The notes under the pieces were generated by a model, which saw only the letters and a program-made list of their open reading frames with translations, made no database searches and was not told the origin of the DNA. Below are positions 25,870 to 33,833 of a stretch of DNA of 36,355 bases, piece after piece. The position numbers and the translations under genes are program-made. The stretch spans positions 1 through 36,355 of the forward strand of contig CAMWSS010000025.1 in the NCBI GenBank assembly GCA_947177035.1, read 5' to 3'. Every line of letters starts with the position of its first letter. Positions within the stretch are counted from its first letter, which is position 1. Origin of the DNA: an uncultured Porphyromonadaceae bacterium (GTDB lineage Bacteria > Bacteroidota > Bacteroidia > Bacteroidales > Muribaculaceae).

Positions 25870-27934
25870 CGTTAAATTCATAAAAGGCATAGGCCCGGCC
25901 AGAGCAGAGCTCATCGGCCGGGAACTCGGCATCCGCACGGTGTCGGATCTGCTCCGTCATTATCCGTCGGGCTATGCCGACCGCTCGCGCATCTACCGCA
26001 TCGCCGACCTGAGCGGAAGCGATCTCCCGGCCGTGCAGCTCAAGGGGCGCTTCATTTCGGCGTCGCTGGCGGGCGAAGGCTCAAAGACCCGCCTTGTCGC
26101 AGCTTTTTCCGACGGCACCGGAGTGATCGAGGTCGTGTGGTTCCGGCAGATAAAACAGATACGCCAGGCGCTCAGCCCCGATACAACATACGTGATTTTC
26201 GGAAAGCCGACGGAATACAACCGCCACTGGCAGATAGCCCATCCGGAGATCGACACCGAGTCTGCGGCCGCCGACAAGACCGGACTGCGCGGCATATATC
26301 CGCTCACCGACAAGTTGCGCAACCGAGGGGTAACCTCGCGCACCATCGCCACCTGGATTTCAAACGTGCTGGCCGCAAGGCCCCGCCTGGAGGAGGTGAT
26401 CCCCGACAACGTGCTGGCCGGATATGGGCTTATGCCGATCAACGACGCCATACGTGCCGTCCATCGGCCTGAAAACATGGTCGAACTGGAGCGGGCGCGC
26501 TTCCGGCTGAAGTTTGAAGAGCTGTTCTTTCTGGAAATCAACATTCTGATCTACTCGCGCACGCGCAGCCGCTCGCTGCTTGGCCACCGTTTCGAGAGGG
26601 TGGGGCGCTTTTTCAACGATTTCTACACCCAGTGTCTGCCGTTTGAGCTGACCGGGGCGCAGAAGCGGGTGATCCGCGAGATCAGGGCCGACATGAACAC
26701 CGGACGCCAGATGAACCGGCTGCTGCAGGGCGACGTCGGCAGCGGAAAGACCCTTGTGGCCCTGCTCACCATGCTCATTGCCATCGACAACGGATCGCAG
26801 GCATGCCTGATGGCGCCCACGGAGATCCTTGCCACGCAGCATTTCCAGTCGATCTCCGAGCTGGTTGCGCCGATCGGCGTCAACGTGAAGCTGCTCACCG
26901 GTTCAACCCCGCGCCGCGAGCGCGAGGAGATTCACCGGCAGCTGGCCGACGGATCGCTCCACATTCTCATCGGCACCCATGCCGTCATTGAAGACTCTGT
27001 CAGGTTCGCGCGGCTCGGATTCGTGGTCATCGACGAGCAACACCGCTTCGGTGTGGCCCAGCGGGCAAGGCTCTGGAGCAAGGCCGCTGTCGCCCCTCAC
27101 GTGCTGGTCATGACGGCCACGCCGATTCCGCGCACTCTCGCCATGACGGTCTATGGCGATCTCGACGTCAGCGTCATCGACGAGCTGCCGCCGGGGCGCA
27201 AGCCGGTGCAGACGGTGCTTCGCTATGACGCCCAGCGCCAGCGGGTCTATGACGGAATCCATGCGCAGCTTCTGCAAGGACGCCAGGTCTATATTGTCTA
27301 CCCCCTGATCGATGAAAACGAAAAATCCGACATGCGTTCGCTTGAAGAGGGTTATGAGTTCATTGCCCATCTGTTCAAAGACTTCAAGGTGGCCTGTGTC
27401 CACGGGCGCATGAAGCCGGCCGACAAAGACCGGCAGATGGCCAGGTTCGTGTCGGGCGAGGCCCGCATCCTTGTGGCCACGACTGTCATCGAGGTCGGGG
27501 TCAACGTGCCCAACGCTTCGGTGATGGTGATCGAGAATGCCGAACGTTTCGGCCTTTCGCAGCTTCATCAGCTGCGTGGCAGGGTGGGGCGTGGAGCCGA
27601 CCAGAGCTACTGCATCCTGATGTCGCGCGAGTCCATTTCGTCCAACACCCGCAAGCGCCTTGAGATCATGACTTCGACAACCGACGGGTTCATCGTGGCT
27701 GAGGCCGACCTCAAGCTTCGCGGCCCCGGCGACCTCGAAGGCACAATGCAGAGCGGCCTGCCGATCGAGCTGAAAATGGCGTCGCTGGTCTCCGACGGCC
27801 AGATTGTCGAGGCGGCACGCCGCGCCGCATCCGCCCTGCTCGATGCCGATCCTGATCTGGAGCGGCATCCGGCCATACGCGCCCGCCGCGAGGCCCTCTA
27901 TCCCGCTGCCTGCGACTGGTCTCGCATCAGCTGA
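25853..27934 (+). CDS. recG: ATP-dependent DNA helicase RecG
   Basis: A 693-residue superfamily 2 helicase that remodels stalled replication forks and branch-migrates Holliday junctions. The N-terminal wedge domain holds an OB-fold (about 60-150) and starts with a helix-hairpin-helix-like KFIKGIGPARAELIGRELG. Walker A GDVGSGKT is at about 292-299, the DEQH box in VVIDEQHRFGVAQR at about 393, and motif III in VLVMTATPIPRTLAM. The helicase C-terminal part has RILVATTVIEVGVNVPNAS and the arginine-finger motif QLRGRVGRG. Length is normal. It overlaps ispD by 17 bases and is the last gene of the run; I see no strong terminator after it. Confidence 0.96.
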   Translation: MAPDADVKFIKGIGPARAELIGRELGIRTVSDLLRHYPSGYADRSRIYRIADLSGSDLPAVQLKGRFISASLAGEGSKTRLVAAFSDGTGVIEVVWFRQIKQIRQALSPDTTYVIFGKPTEYNRHWQIAHPEIDTESAAADKTGLRGIYPLTDKLRNRGVTSRTIATWISNVLAARPRLEEVIPDNVLAGYGLMPINDAIRAVHRPENMVELERARFRLKFEELFFLEINILIYSRTRSRSLLGHRFERVGRFFNDFYTQCLPFELTGAQKRVIREIRADMNTGRQMNRLLQGDVGSGKTLVALLTMLIAIDNGSQACLMAPTEILATQHFQSISELVAPIGVNVKLLTGSTPRREREEIHRQLADGSLHILIGTHAVIEDSVRFARLGFVVIDEQHRFGVAQRARLWSKAAVAPHVLVMTATPIPRTLAMTVYGDLDVSVIDELPPGRKPVQTVLRYDAQRQRVYDGIHAQLLQGRQVYIVYPLIDENEKSDMRSLEEGYEFIAHLFKDFKVACVHGRMKPADKDRQMARFVSGEARILVATTVIEVGVNVPNASVMVIENAERFGLSQLHQLRGRVGRGADQSYCILMSRESISSNTRKRLEIMTSTTDGFIVAEADLKLRGPGDLEGTMQSGLPIELKMASLVSDGQIVEAARRAASALLDADPDLERHPAIRARREALYPAACDWSRIS

Positions 27935-27973
27935 CGGCCAACCATCTGAGGATCAGTGTTCTGCGCGCGGAAT

Positions 27974-28004
27974 TTGCGCAATCTTAAAAAATGTTGTACC
28001 TTTG
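27974..28004 (+). promoter_or_regulatory. Promoter of the large lipoprotein gene (TTG-N20-TACCTTTG)
   Basis: TTG (27974-27976), a 20-base spacer and TACCTTTG (27997-28004) match the Bacteroidota -33/-7 layout. The start codon is at 28057, giving a leader of about 45 bases. Confidence 0.65.
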
Positions 28005-28056
28005 CGGTAAAATAAACCCCCTATTATAACACATCACATATCACACACGAAAAACT

Positions 28057-29805
28057 ATGAAAATAGCTTCGCGATTTTACCGCTCTGCCGCGATTGGCTC
28101 AGCGGTTGCTCTGGCAGTTGGCTTGAGCGGGTGTATCGATGACAAGTATGACCTGAGTGATATCGACACCACAGCCAGGATCAATTTCAATGACCTGGTC
28201 CTGCCTGTCAAGATGGCTCCGGTCGAACTGCAGAATGTGATCGAGGCCGATGCCAGCGATGACCTGGAATCGGATGCCGAATTCCGCTACAATGTGGAAA
28301 CCGGCGAATATTACATTCAGACCGACGGCACTTTCGACGTCGACGACATCACGATCAACGGCATCAACGTTGACCCGCTCGACAACGAGACGCGCACCGT
28401 CACCACTCCGGTCGCCCAAGGCAGTGAAAATCTCACTGATATGCCCGGCGTTGACCTTGACGATCTGCTCTATAACTTCAGATATGAATTCGACGGTGTC
28501 GACGACTATATTCAAGACATCATTGTGGCCACGACCGATTTCTCGATCGATATCAACGCACGCACATCGTCGCCCGACGTCATGCTCTCCGACATGTGTT
28601 TCCACTTCCCGGCCGGACTGGTCGGCACTCCGGTCGCCGACAATGGCCTGTACGACGTTGACTATGACATCGAAACCGGCCTGCTCACGGTCTATGGCCA
28701 ATACACGCAGATGCACCTTGTCTTCGACGTTGACCGGCTTTATCTTCACGAGGCCGGCGGTCAGTTCAACCGTGACGACGCGACGTTCATCTTTGAAAAC
28801 AGCGTAGGTGTGGTCGATGCCGCCCTCGTGTCGGCAAATGCCGTTCCATCGGTGACCATCTCCATCGGCTATGATTTCAGTGCGCTCGATGTCACTGCCA
28901 TCACCGGCATCATCCACTACAATGCCGATGTCGACGACTCGTCTGTCTCGCTGGCCGATCTCCCCAAAGAACTGCGCCAGGATGGCACCGACATCACTCT
29001 GCTCGATCCGCAGATCTATCTCAGCGTCACCAACACGCTTGCCGAATACGGCGCTTTCGCCGAAACCGGCCTGGCCATCTATCAGGTGCGTGGCGACGAC
29101 ACCGCCGCCGACCCGTCGGCCGAGATCGCCGACGTGAAGATCGGGTTCGACCCCAACACCGGCGCTCCCGTCAATGACCAGACAATCCTCCTCTCCACCG
29201 GCAACGAAGCTCCCCAAAACCCCATCATGCCCTTCACCAACCATGTCCGCTTCGACGGACTCGGCGCTGTCGTGGCCGGCAACGGCCTGCCGACAGAACT
29301 GCTTGTCAAATTCGTCGATCCGCGCGTGCCGATGAACACCAAGGTCACAGACTTCCCCATCGGCCGGACCATCAACCGCGTCGAAGGAACCTACACCTTC
29401 TATGCGCCGCTCGCTCTGGCCAAAGGCTCCCGCATCGTCTACTCCGACGATGACTGCGGCTGGGGCCTTGAAGATGCCGACGATCTCCACATCGACCTTC
29501 TGGAGATCACAACCGACGTGACCAGCGAGCTGCCGCTGTCGGTGGCGCTCTCGGCCATTCCGCTCGACAAAAACGGCGATCCGATGGACCCGGAGAAAAT
29601 AAAGGTGGAATCAGCCGAAATTCCGGCCAACTCCACTGCGTCGGTCGTGCTCCGGGTGACGGGCGACATTGTCGGAATCGACGGCATACGCTACACCGCC
29701 ACAGTCGTGGCCGACGGATCGGAGAAAGCTCTGAACCGCACCATGAAACTCAAACTCGACAACCTCCGCGGCAAAATCAACGGATACTATCAGTCTAAAA
29801 TGTAA
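28057..29805 (+). CDS. Large Asp-rich lipoprotein, function unknown
   Basis: A 582-residue lipoprotein: signal peptide with lipobox LSGC and lipidated Cys26, directly followed by IDDKYDLSDIDTTARI, a start I recall from several Bacteroidales surface lipoproteins. The mature part is strongly acidic and beta-rich, with many Asp pairs (for example GVDDYIQDIIVATTDFSIDI) and a C-terminal Ig-like stretch (STASVVLRVTGDIVGIDGIR). I do not recognise a catalytic domain. It is followed after 23 bases by a DUF5723-like outer-membrane protein, and the pair is probably cotranscribed and works at the outer membrane. The acidity could reflect calcium binding, but this is speculation. It has its own good promoter. 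Confidence 0.8.
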   Translation: MKIASRFYRSAAIGSAVALAVGLSGCIDDKYDLSDIDTTARINFNDLVLPVKMAPVELQNVIEADASDDLESDAEFRYNVETGEYYIQTDGTFDVDDITINGINVDPLDNETRTVTTPVAQGSENLTDMPGVDLDDLLYNFRYEFDGVDDYIQDIIVATTDFSIDINARTSSPDVMLSDMCFHFPAGLVGTPVADNGLYDVDYDIETGLLTVYGQYTQMHLVFDVDRLYLHEAGGQFNRDDATFIFENSVGVVDAALVSANAVPSVTISIGYDFSALDVTAITGIIHYNADVDDSSVSLADLPKELRQDGTDITLLDPQIYLSVTNTLAEYGAFAETGLAIYQVRGDDTAADPSAEIADVKIGFDPNTGAPVNDQTILLSTGNEAPQNPIMPFTNHVRFDGLGAVVAGNGLPTELLVKFVDPRVPMNTKVTDFPIGRTINRVEGTYTFYAPLALAKGSRIVYSDDDCGWGLEDADDLHIDLLEITTDVTSELPLSVALSAIPLDKNGDPMDPEKIKVESAEIPANSTASVVLRVTGDIVGIDGIRYTATVVADGSEKALNRTMKLKLDNLRGKINGYYQSKM

Positions 29806-29828
29806 TGCCATTATCACACACGATCGAT

Positions 29829-31187
29829 ATGAAACAGATATTTAAGTCGGCTGTCGCCGCTTCATTGATATTCTCTGCCGCCGCGGGAGCATCGGCGCAG
29901 AACCGCTCGGCATACTTCACCGACAACTACACCTATCGCTTCATGCTCAACCCCGCCTTTGCCAACGAAAAAGGCTTCCTCTCCATGCCGGCGCTGGGCC
30001 AGCTCAACATGGCCACACAAGGCAACGTCGGCATCGACAACTTCCTTTATGTGGTCAACGGAAAAACAACCACATTCATGAATCCAGACGTCTCTGCCTC
30101 TGAATTTCTGGGAGGCCTGAAAGACCGCAACCGCCTTGGCTTCAACACCAAAGTAGGCGTGCTCGCCGTCGGATTCAATGCCTTCCGCGGCTACAACACC
30201 GTCAGCGTCAACATTAACGGCGACCTGGCCTTCTCCATGCCCAAATCCGTGTTCAGCCTGCTGAAACAGGGCGTCGAGAACCGCACTTACGACATCTCCG
30301 ACTTCGACGCCCACGCTTCGGCCTATGTCGAAGTGGCCCTCAACCACTCCCGCCAGATCACCAGCCAACTGCGCGTCGGAGCCGCTGTCAAATTCCTGGT
30401 CGGAGCCGGCAATATCGACATCAACATGAAGAAAGCCCATCTGGCACTCGGCGAAAACGACTGGGACGTGCTCACCAACGCCGAAATCCAGGCAAACCTG
30501 GACGGACTCAGATACCAGACCGAATACAGCAAAGAAACCGGACGCGACTATGTCAGCGGAATGGACATGGACCATATGGGTGTCGGAGGCTATGGACTCG
30601 CGTTCGATCTGGGCGCTACCTATGAACTCAACGACGACTGGCGCTTCTCGCTCGCCTTCAACGACCTCGGCTTCATCTCGTGGAAAAACAACGTGGTGGC
30701 CTCCACACAAGGCGACCGCACATTCCGCCTCAGCGACTACACCCTCGATCCCGCCGACATGGAAGGCTCGTTTGACGACATGGAAGACCGCCTCTACACC
30801 CTCTATCAGCTCGACAACCTCGGCGACAAAGGCTCGCGCACACGCGCCATCGCCGCAACCATGAACGTCGGCGCCGAATACGTGTTCCCTCTCTACCGCC
30901 CGCTAACCTTCGGCCTGCTCAACACCACCCGCATTGCAGGTGACTTCACCTGGACCGACTTCCGCCTCAGCGCCCAGGTGCGTCCGGTCAAATGCCTCTC
31001 GGCTGCTGTCAACTATGGCATCGGCACCTTCGGATCATCCTTCGGATGGGTTCTCAACCTGTCCACCACAGGATTCAACCTCTACTTCGGCATGGACCAC
31101 ACCCTGGGGACGCTCACCAAACAGGGCATCCCTCTGAATCCCAACTCACAGGTCTCTGTCGGAATCAACTTCCCGTTCAGCCGCTGA
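29829..31187 (+). CDS. DUF5723-like outer-membrane beta-barrel protein
   Basis: A 452-residue exported protein. The signal peptide is at about 1-24 (KQIFKSAVAASLIFSAAAGA, cleavage near AQ-N). The mature start NRSAYFTDNYTYRFMLNPAF, then many alternating strands (GFNTKVGVLAVGFNAF, YGLAFDLGATYELNDDWRFS) and a C-terminal INFPFSR, are typical of DUF5723, which resembles the PorV/FadL-like barrel superfamily. Function is unknown. I start at ATG 29829, because the in-frame ATG 29805 overlaps the upstream stop and adds residues ahead of the signal peptide. A good terminator follows at 31214. Confidence 0.85.
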   Translation: MKQIFKSAVAASLIFSAAAGASAQNRSAYFTDNYTYRFMLNPAFANEKGFLSMPALGQLNMATQGNVGIDNFLYVVNGKTTTFMNPDVSASEFLGGLKDRNRLGFNTKVGVLAVGFNAFRGYNTVSVNINGDLAFSMPKSVFSLLKQGVENRTYDISDFDAHASAYVEVALNHSRQITSQLRVGAAVKFLVGAGNIDINMKKAHLALGENDWDVLTNAEIQANLDGLRYQTEYSKETGRDYVSGMDMDHMGVGGYGLAFDLGATYELNDDWRFSLAFNDLGFISWKNNVVASTQGDRTFRLSDYTLDPADMEGSFDDMEDRLYTLYQLDNLGDKGSRTRAIAATMNVGAEYVFPLYRPLTFGLLNTTRIAGDFTWTDFRLSAQVRPVKCLSAAVNYGIGTFGSSFGWVLNLSTTGFNLYFGMDHTLGTLTKQGIPLNPNSQVSVGINFPFSR

Positions 31188-31213
31188 TAACACTGCGACA
31201 ATACCGTCAACCG

Positions 31214-31247
31214 AGCCGGATCCACCTCAGGGTCCGGCTTTCGTTTT
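31214..31247 (+). terminator. Intrinsic terminator after the DUF5723-like gene
   Basis: AGCCGGA(T)CC pairs with GGTCCGGCT with one bulged T, followed by TTCGTTTT, 26 bases after the stop at 31187. It ends the lipoprotein/DUF5723 transcript just before the AT-rich segment begins. Confidence 0.75.
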
Positions 31248-31298
31248 GCCACTCGCGCTTCGGGAGGATATAAATAATAGCTACAATTATCGGCTTAA

Positions 31299-31325
31299 TG
31301 ATGTTCTTAAATGAACAGAACATCA
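31299..31325. repeat. 8-bp inverted repeat upstream of the C10 peptidase
   Basis: TGATGTTC and GAACATCA flank an 11-base spacer in the AT-rich leader region, about 58 bases ahead of the promoter candidate at 31383. It could be a regulator-binding operator or an RNA hairpin. The rest of 31248-31458 holds no gene that I can see. Confidence 0.4.
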
Positions 31326-31382
31326 GAAAATAAGTTGAATTTTATGTTTTTGCGGATTATAGTTAAGAGATGTTAATTAGTA

Positions 31383-31412
31383 TTGCGTATTTGAAATTAA
31401 TGCTTATTTTTG
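31383..31412 (+). promoter_or_regulatory. Promoter of the C10 peptidase gene (TTG-N19-TATTTTTG)
   Basis: TTG (31383-31385), a 19-base spacer and TATTTTTG (31405-31412) match the Bacteroidota promoter layout, 46 bases before the start codon at 31459. So the AT-rich gene carries a native-type promoter. Confidence 0.6.
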
Positions 31413-31458
31413 CAAAATAAAATAACAACTGGTTAAAAAGCAATTAAACCATTAAATT

Positions 31459-32769
31459 ATGAAAAAAAATGTTATGTTTAGTATTGCCATAAGTTTGGCA
31501 TTTTATGGACTTAGTGCGTGCTCAGCAGATTCTGAATTCGAGTCTTTTCTTGTGGTTAATGATGAATCAAGAGAATTCGAAGATTTTCGGCGTTCAGAAG
31601 TTGAAGCTGTTGAAATCGCTTCAAATATGCTGTACTCAAATTTATCGAGAGCAGCATCAATGCCGTTGAAAATAGAGTATGGCATATCGAATACATCTAT
31701 TCTTTCAAGGAGTGAAAGTGCAAAAAACGATACCATCCTGTATATTGTTACACCTGAAGATAATGAAGGTTTTGTGCTTGTATCTGTAGATAAGCGTATG
31801 CCTGAGGTATTGGCATTTTCTAAATCTGGTTCATTTAATCTAAGTGAAGACCCAAACTATGTGTTTCGTGCTTCATTTTATGACAATTTAGATAAATATA
31901 AAGACTACAGAATCAATAATAATTGGGGTAATGGTTATTCTTTTACGAAATATGATGGATTGTTTGATGAAATGATTGAACTATGTCCAAGTTCAAAGTG
32001 GCATTGGTCGCAATATACGTCGCCATATGTTGATTCTGTGAGGATTGATCACCCCTATGCTCCTGTTGGATGTGTTGGTTTAGCAACAGGTATCGTCATG
32101 GCTTATTGTCGGGATACGGTAACTGTGAGTGGTCAAAAGTTTTTAATGATGAGTATAAGATATGGGATGATTCATGGTACACCAATGGTTACTTTTAATA
32201 GAGATGTTCCATTTGTTCCTATGGATAGTTTGATCATATCCGGTCCGCAGTATCGGATGTATTCGCGTGAAGAAGCACATAGATGGATCGCAAAACTTTT
32301 AGCATTGATAGGTAAAGAGGATAATTTATCCTTGGTATATAACGATGTAAAGAATAATAGTTATACGTCAGGATATAATTATAAAGCGTATAACTTTCTT
32401 AAAAACTTGGGCTATGATGTGGTGTCTCCTAAATGGAATATGCCGTTTAATGAAGCTTTAATGATAGAGCATCTGTTAAATGATGAAATTTTGTTTATGG
32501 ATAGTAGAACGTATAATAATTTGGATAATTCTGCTATTTGGTCTAAACAGCATTCTGGGCACGCATGGGTGATAGATGGATGTTGTTTCGATTATAATCC
32601 AGAAGACGCCTCTAATTCACGGAAAAATGTGTTTTTTCATTGTAATTGGGGAGGAGATGGCAATAATGGTTACTATTATGGTGGCGTTTTTTGGATAGCA
32701 GAACACTGGAAGTATATGACTCATAATTATTTTGCAGTTAGAAGAACAAATGATTTGAAATCAAACTAA
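31459..32769 (+). CDS. Lipid-anchored C10 family cysteine peptidase (streptopain-like)
   Basis: A 436-residue protein. The signal peptide ends in LSAC with lipidated Cys21. Residues about 45-130 are a Spi-like propeptide (ILYIVTPEDNEGFVLVSVDK, then EVLAFSKSGSF). The catalytic domain shows WSQYTSPY with the oxyanion-hole Gln185, nucleophile Cys205 in PVGCVGLATGIVMAY (family consensus TGCVATA), His368 in HSGHAWVIDGC and Asn396-Trp397 in FHCNWGGDGNNGYY. The dyad is intact but the flanking motifs are variants. C10 enzymes are secreted papain-like proteases made as zymogens (SpeB, interpain, fragipain-type Bfp). The gene is much more AT-rich than its surroundings (15 G/C in 32341-32400), suggesting transfer. 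A BACON-like lipoprotein follows immediately. Possible targets are host or microbial proteins; none is shown. Confidence 0.92.
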   Translation: MKKNVMFSIAISLAFYGLSACSADSEFESFLVVNDESREFEDFRRSEVEAVEIASNMLYSNLSRAASMPLKIEYGISNTSILSRSESAKNDTILYIVTPEDNEGFVLVSVDKRMPEVLAFSKSGSFNLSEDPNYVFRASFYDNLDKYKDYRINNNWGNGYSFTKYDGLFDEMIELCPSSKWHWSQYTSPYVDSVRIDHPYAPVGCVGLATGIVMAYCRDTVTVSGQKFLMMSIRYGMIHGTPMVTFNRDVPFVPMDSLIISGPQYRMYSREEAHRWIAKLLALIGKEDNLSLVYNDVKNNSYTSGYNYKAYNFLKNLGYDVVSPKWNMPFNEALMIEHLLNDEILFMDSRTYNNLDNSAIWSKQHSGHAWVIDGCCFDYNPEDASNSRKNVFFHCNWGGDGNNGYYYGGVFWIAEHWKYMTHNYFAVRRTNDLKSN

Positions 32770-32780
32770 TGCTATTGGCC

Positions 32781-33656
32781 ATGAAAGAAAGAAATTTAAC
32801 AATTAATTTGTTTTCGGCTTTGGCACTTTGCCTGTTTTGTGCCTGCTCATCTTCTGATGACCCCTCGCCTGTGGTTCCCGACGGGCCTGCGTTGAAATCC
32901 AAGGGTATCGGTATGTCGAAAAACGAGACTCTCGTTTACGATGGGAGGGAGATTATGAACGACACTGTCGCCTTCGAGACTGACCAATGGACCCTTACCA
33001 ACGCGTTCTTCAACGTTGACGAAGTGGCATATGTGCTTGACTTCGATGGCGCCAGACCGTTTAAAACGGATTGCGCTTGGCTCCACATTGAATACTCCGA
33101 CGGGCAGATGGTGCTCTCCTCTGATCCCGACAACCTCTACACTACTGGAACGGCGCAAGATTTCAGGATGGCATTCCTGACCTTCGAGAGCAAGGACACT
33201 CTTGAGATATTGCAGTGCAAGCAAATGGCCGAGCTTCCGATGGGTGGAAGGCCAACAGCTGCAGAGCTGTCGCCCGACAGCATAGTCTTTCCCAAAGCGG
33301 GAGGCAGTTTTGTCTGCGTCAGCACCAACATTGATGCTTCCTCTGACGCGAGTCCCATGCATAAAGCCTGGATGCCATATTCTGTCAACGTCGACGAAAC
33401 GACATACCAGATCATTGACTTCGACACATTGCTCTCCATGGCTCAAAACGATTATTATGTAGACCATGATCTTGATTTTAATTTCGCAGAAAAGTGGTTG
33501 ACGCTTCGCCGCGACAATGACTCTCCGAGGGAACTGCATATAACGGTCGCTCCCAATGAAACCGGAGTGGAACGCAAGTTCAGATTCAGCTATGGCGAGC
33601 TGGTGTGGTTCTACCCCGGCATCCTGGAAGTGGTGGGGGTGCAGCTTGCTGAATAG
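32781..33656 (+). CDS. BACON-like lipoprotein next to the C10 peptidase
   Basis: A 291-residue lipoprotein from ATG 32781; ATG 32769 overlaps the peptidase stop (TAATG) and would add four residues. The signal peptide reaches a Cys at 22 in LFCACSSSDD. The mature protein looks like two all-beta BACON-type units. About 90-147 contains CAWLHIEYSDGQM and a C-terminal LEILQCKQ. About 163-288 opens with ELSPDSIVFPKAGGSFVCVS, has KWLTLRRDNDSPRELHITV, and ends EVVGVQ. BACON domains are common in Bacteroidota surface proteins and are thought to bind carbohydrate or mucin, or act as spacers. Bacteroides C10 proteases often sit beside small inhibitor lipoproteins, but this one does not look like the Spi-type propeptide inhibitor. 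The first ~60 bases are AT-rich, the rest GC-rich. Confidence 0.8.
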   Translation: MKERNLTINLFSALALCLFCACSSSDDPSPVVPDGPALKSKGIGMSKNETLVYDGREIMNDTVAFETDQWTLTNAFFNVDEVAYVLDFDGARPFKTDCAWLHIEYSDGQMVLSSDPDNLYTTGTAQDFRMAFLTFESKDTLEILQCKQMAELPMGGRPTAAELSPDSIVFPKAGGSFVCVSTNIDASSDASPMHKAWMPYSVNVDETTYQIIDFDTLLSMAQNDYYVDHDLDFNFAEKWLTLRRDNDSPRELHITVAPNETGVERKFRFSYGELVWFYPGILEVVGVQLAE

Positions 33657-33692
33657 TTGATTCATAGGATATTGGCCTTTCTGCCGGGGCCA

Positions 33693-33722
33693 CGCAAACG
33701 CGCGGTCCCGCGTCGTTTGGCG
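33693..33722. repeat. GC-rich interrupted hairpin between the BACON lipoprotein and mutA
   Basis: CGC-AAACG-CGCG pairs with CGCG-CGTTT-GCG with a bulged T and a bulged G and a GTCC loop. It lies 37 bases after the stop at 33656 and has no T-run, so a termination role is possible but unproven. The remainder of 33657-33833 contains the mutA promoter box. Confidence 0.5.
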
Positions 33723-33775
33723 CCTGACTCTCGAAAATAAACCGCGATTCAGGGGATTGTCACGGATTTTTTTAT

Positions 33776-33783
33776 TATCTTTG
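33776..33783 (+). promoter_or_regulatory. Candidate -7 box (TATCTTTG) for mutA-mutB
   Basis: TATCTTTG is a full TAnnTTTG match 50 bases before the mutA start. The nearest TTG upstream (33757-33759) is only 16 bases away, shorter than usual. Confidence 0.5.
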
Positions 33784-33833
33784 TGCCACATATCTAACCA
33801 AACCAATACCATTAACTCATTTACAGAGCAATC

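Noticed and set aside
26903-27868. A 321-codon minus-strand frame opposite recG
   Set aside because: recG is unambiguous and full length; the reverse frame has low-complexity composition and no recognisable features.
27962-27980. TGCGC/GCGCA inverted repeat after recG as a terminator
   Set aside because: Five-base stem with a nine-base loop and no T-run; it overlaps the -33 element of the next promoter.
28099-29490. A 463-codon minus-strand frame opposite the Asp-rich lipoprotein
   Set aside because: It mirrors the GAC/GTC-rich codons of the real gene and shows no domain, signal peptide or promoter.
31188-31458. Insertion-sequence ends or an attachment site bounding the AT-rich segment
   Set aside because: I found no flanking direct repeats, terminal inverted repeats or transposase/integrase frame.
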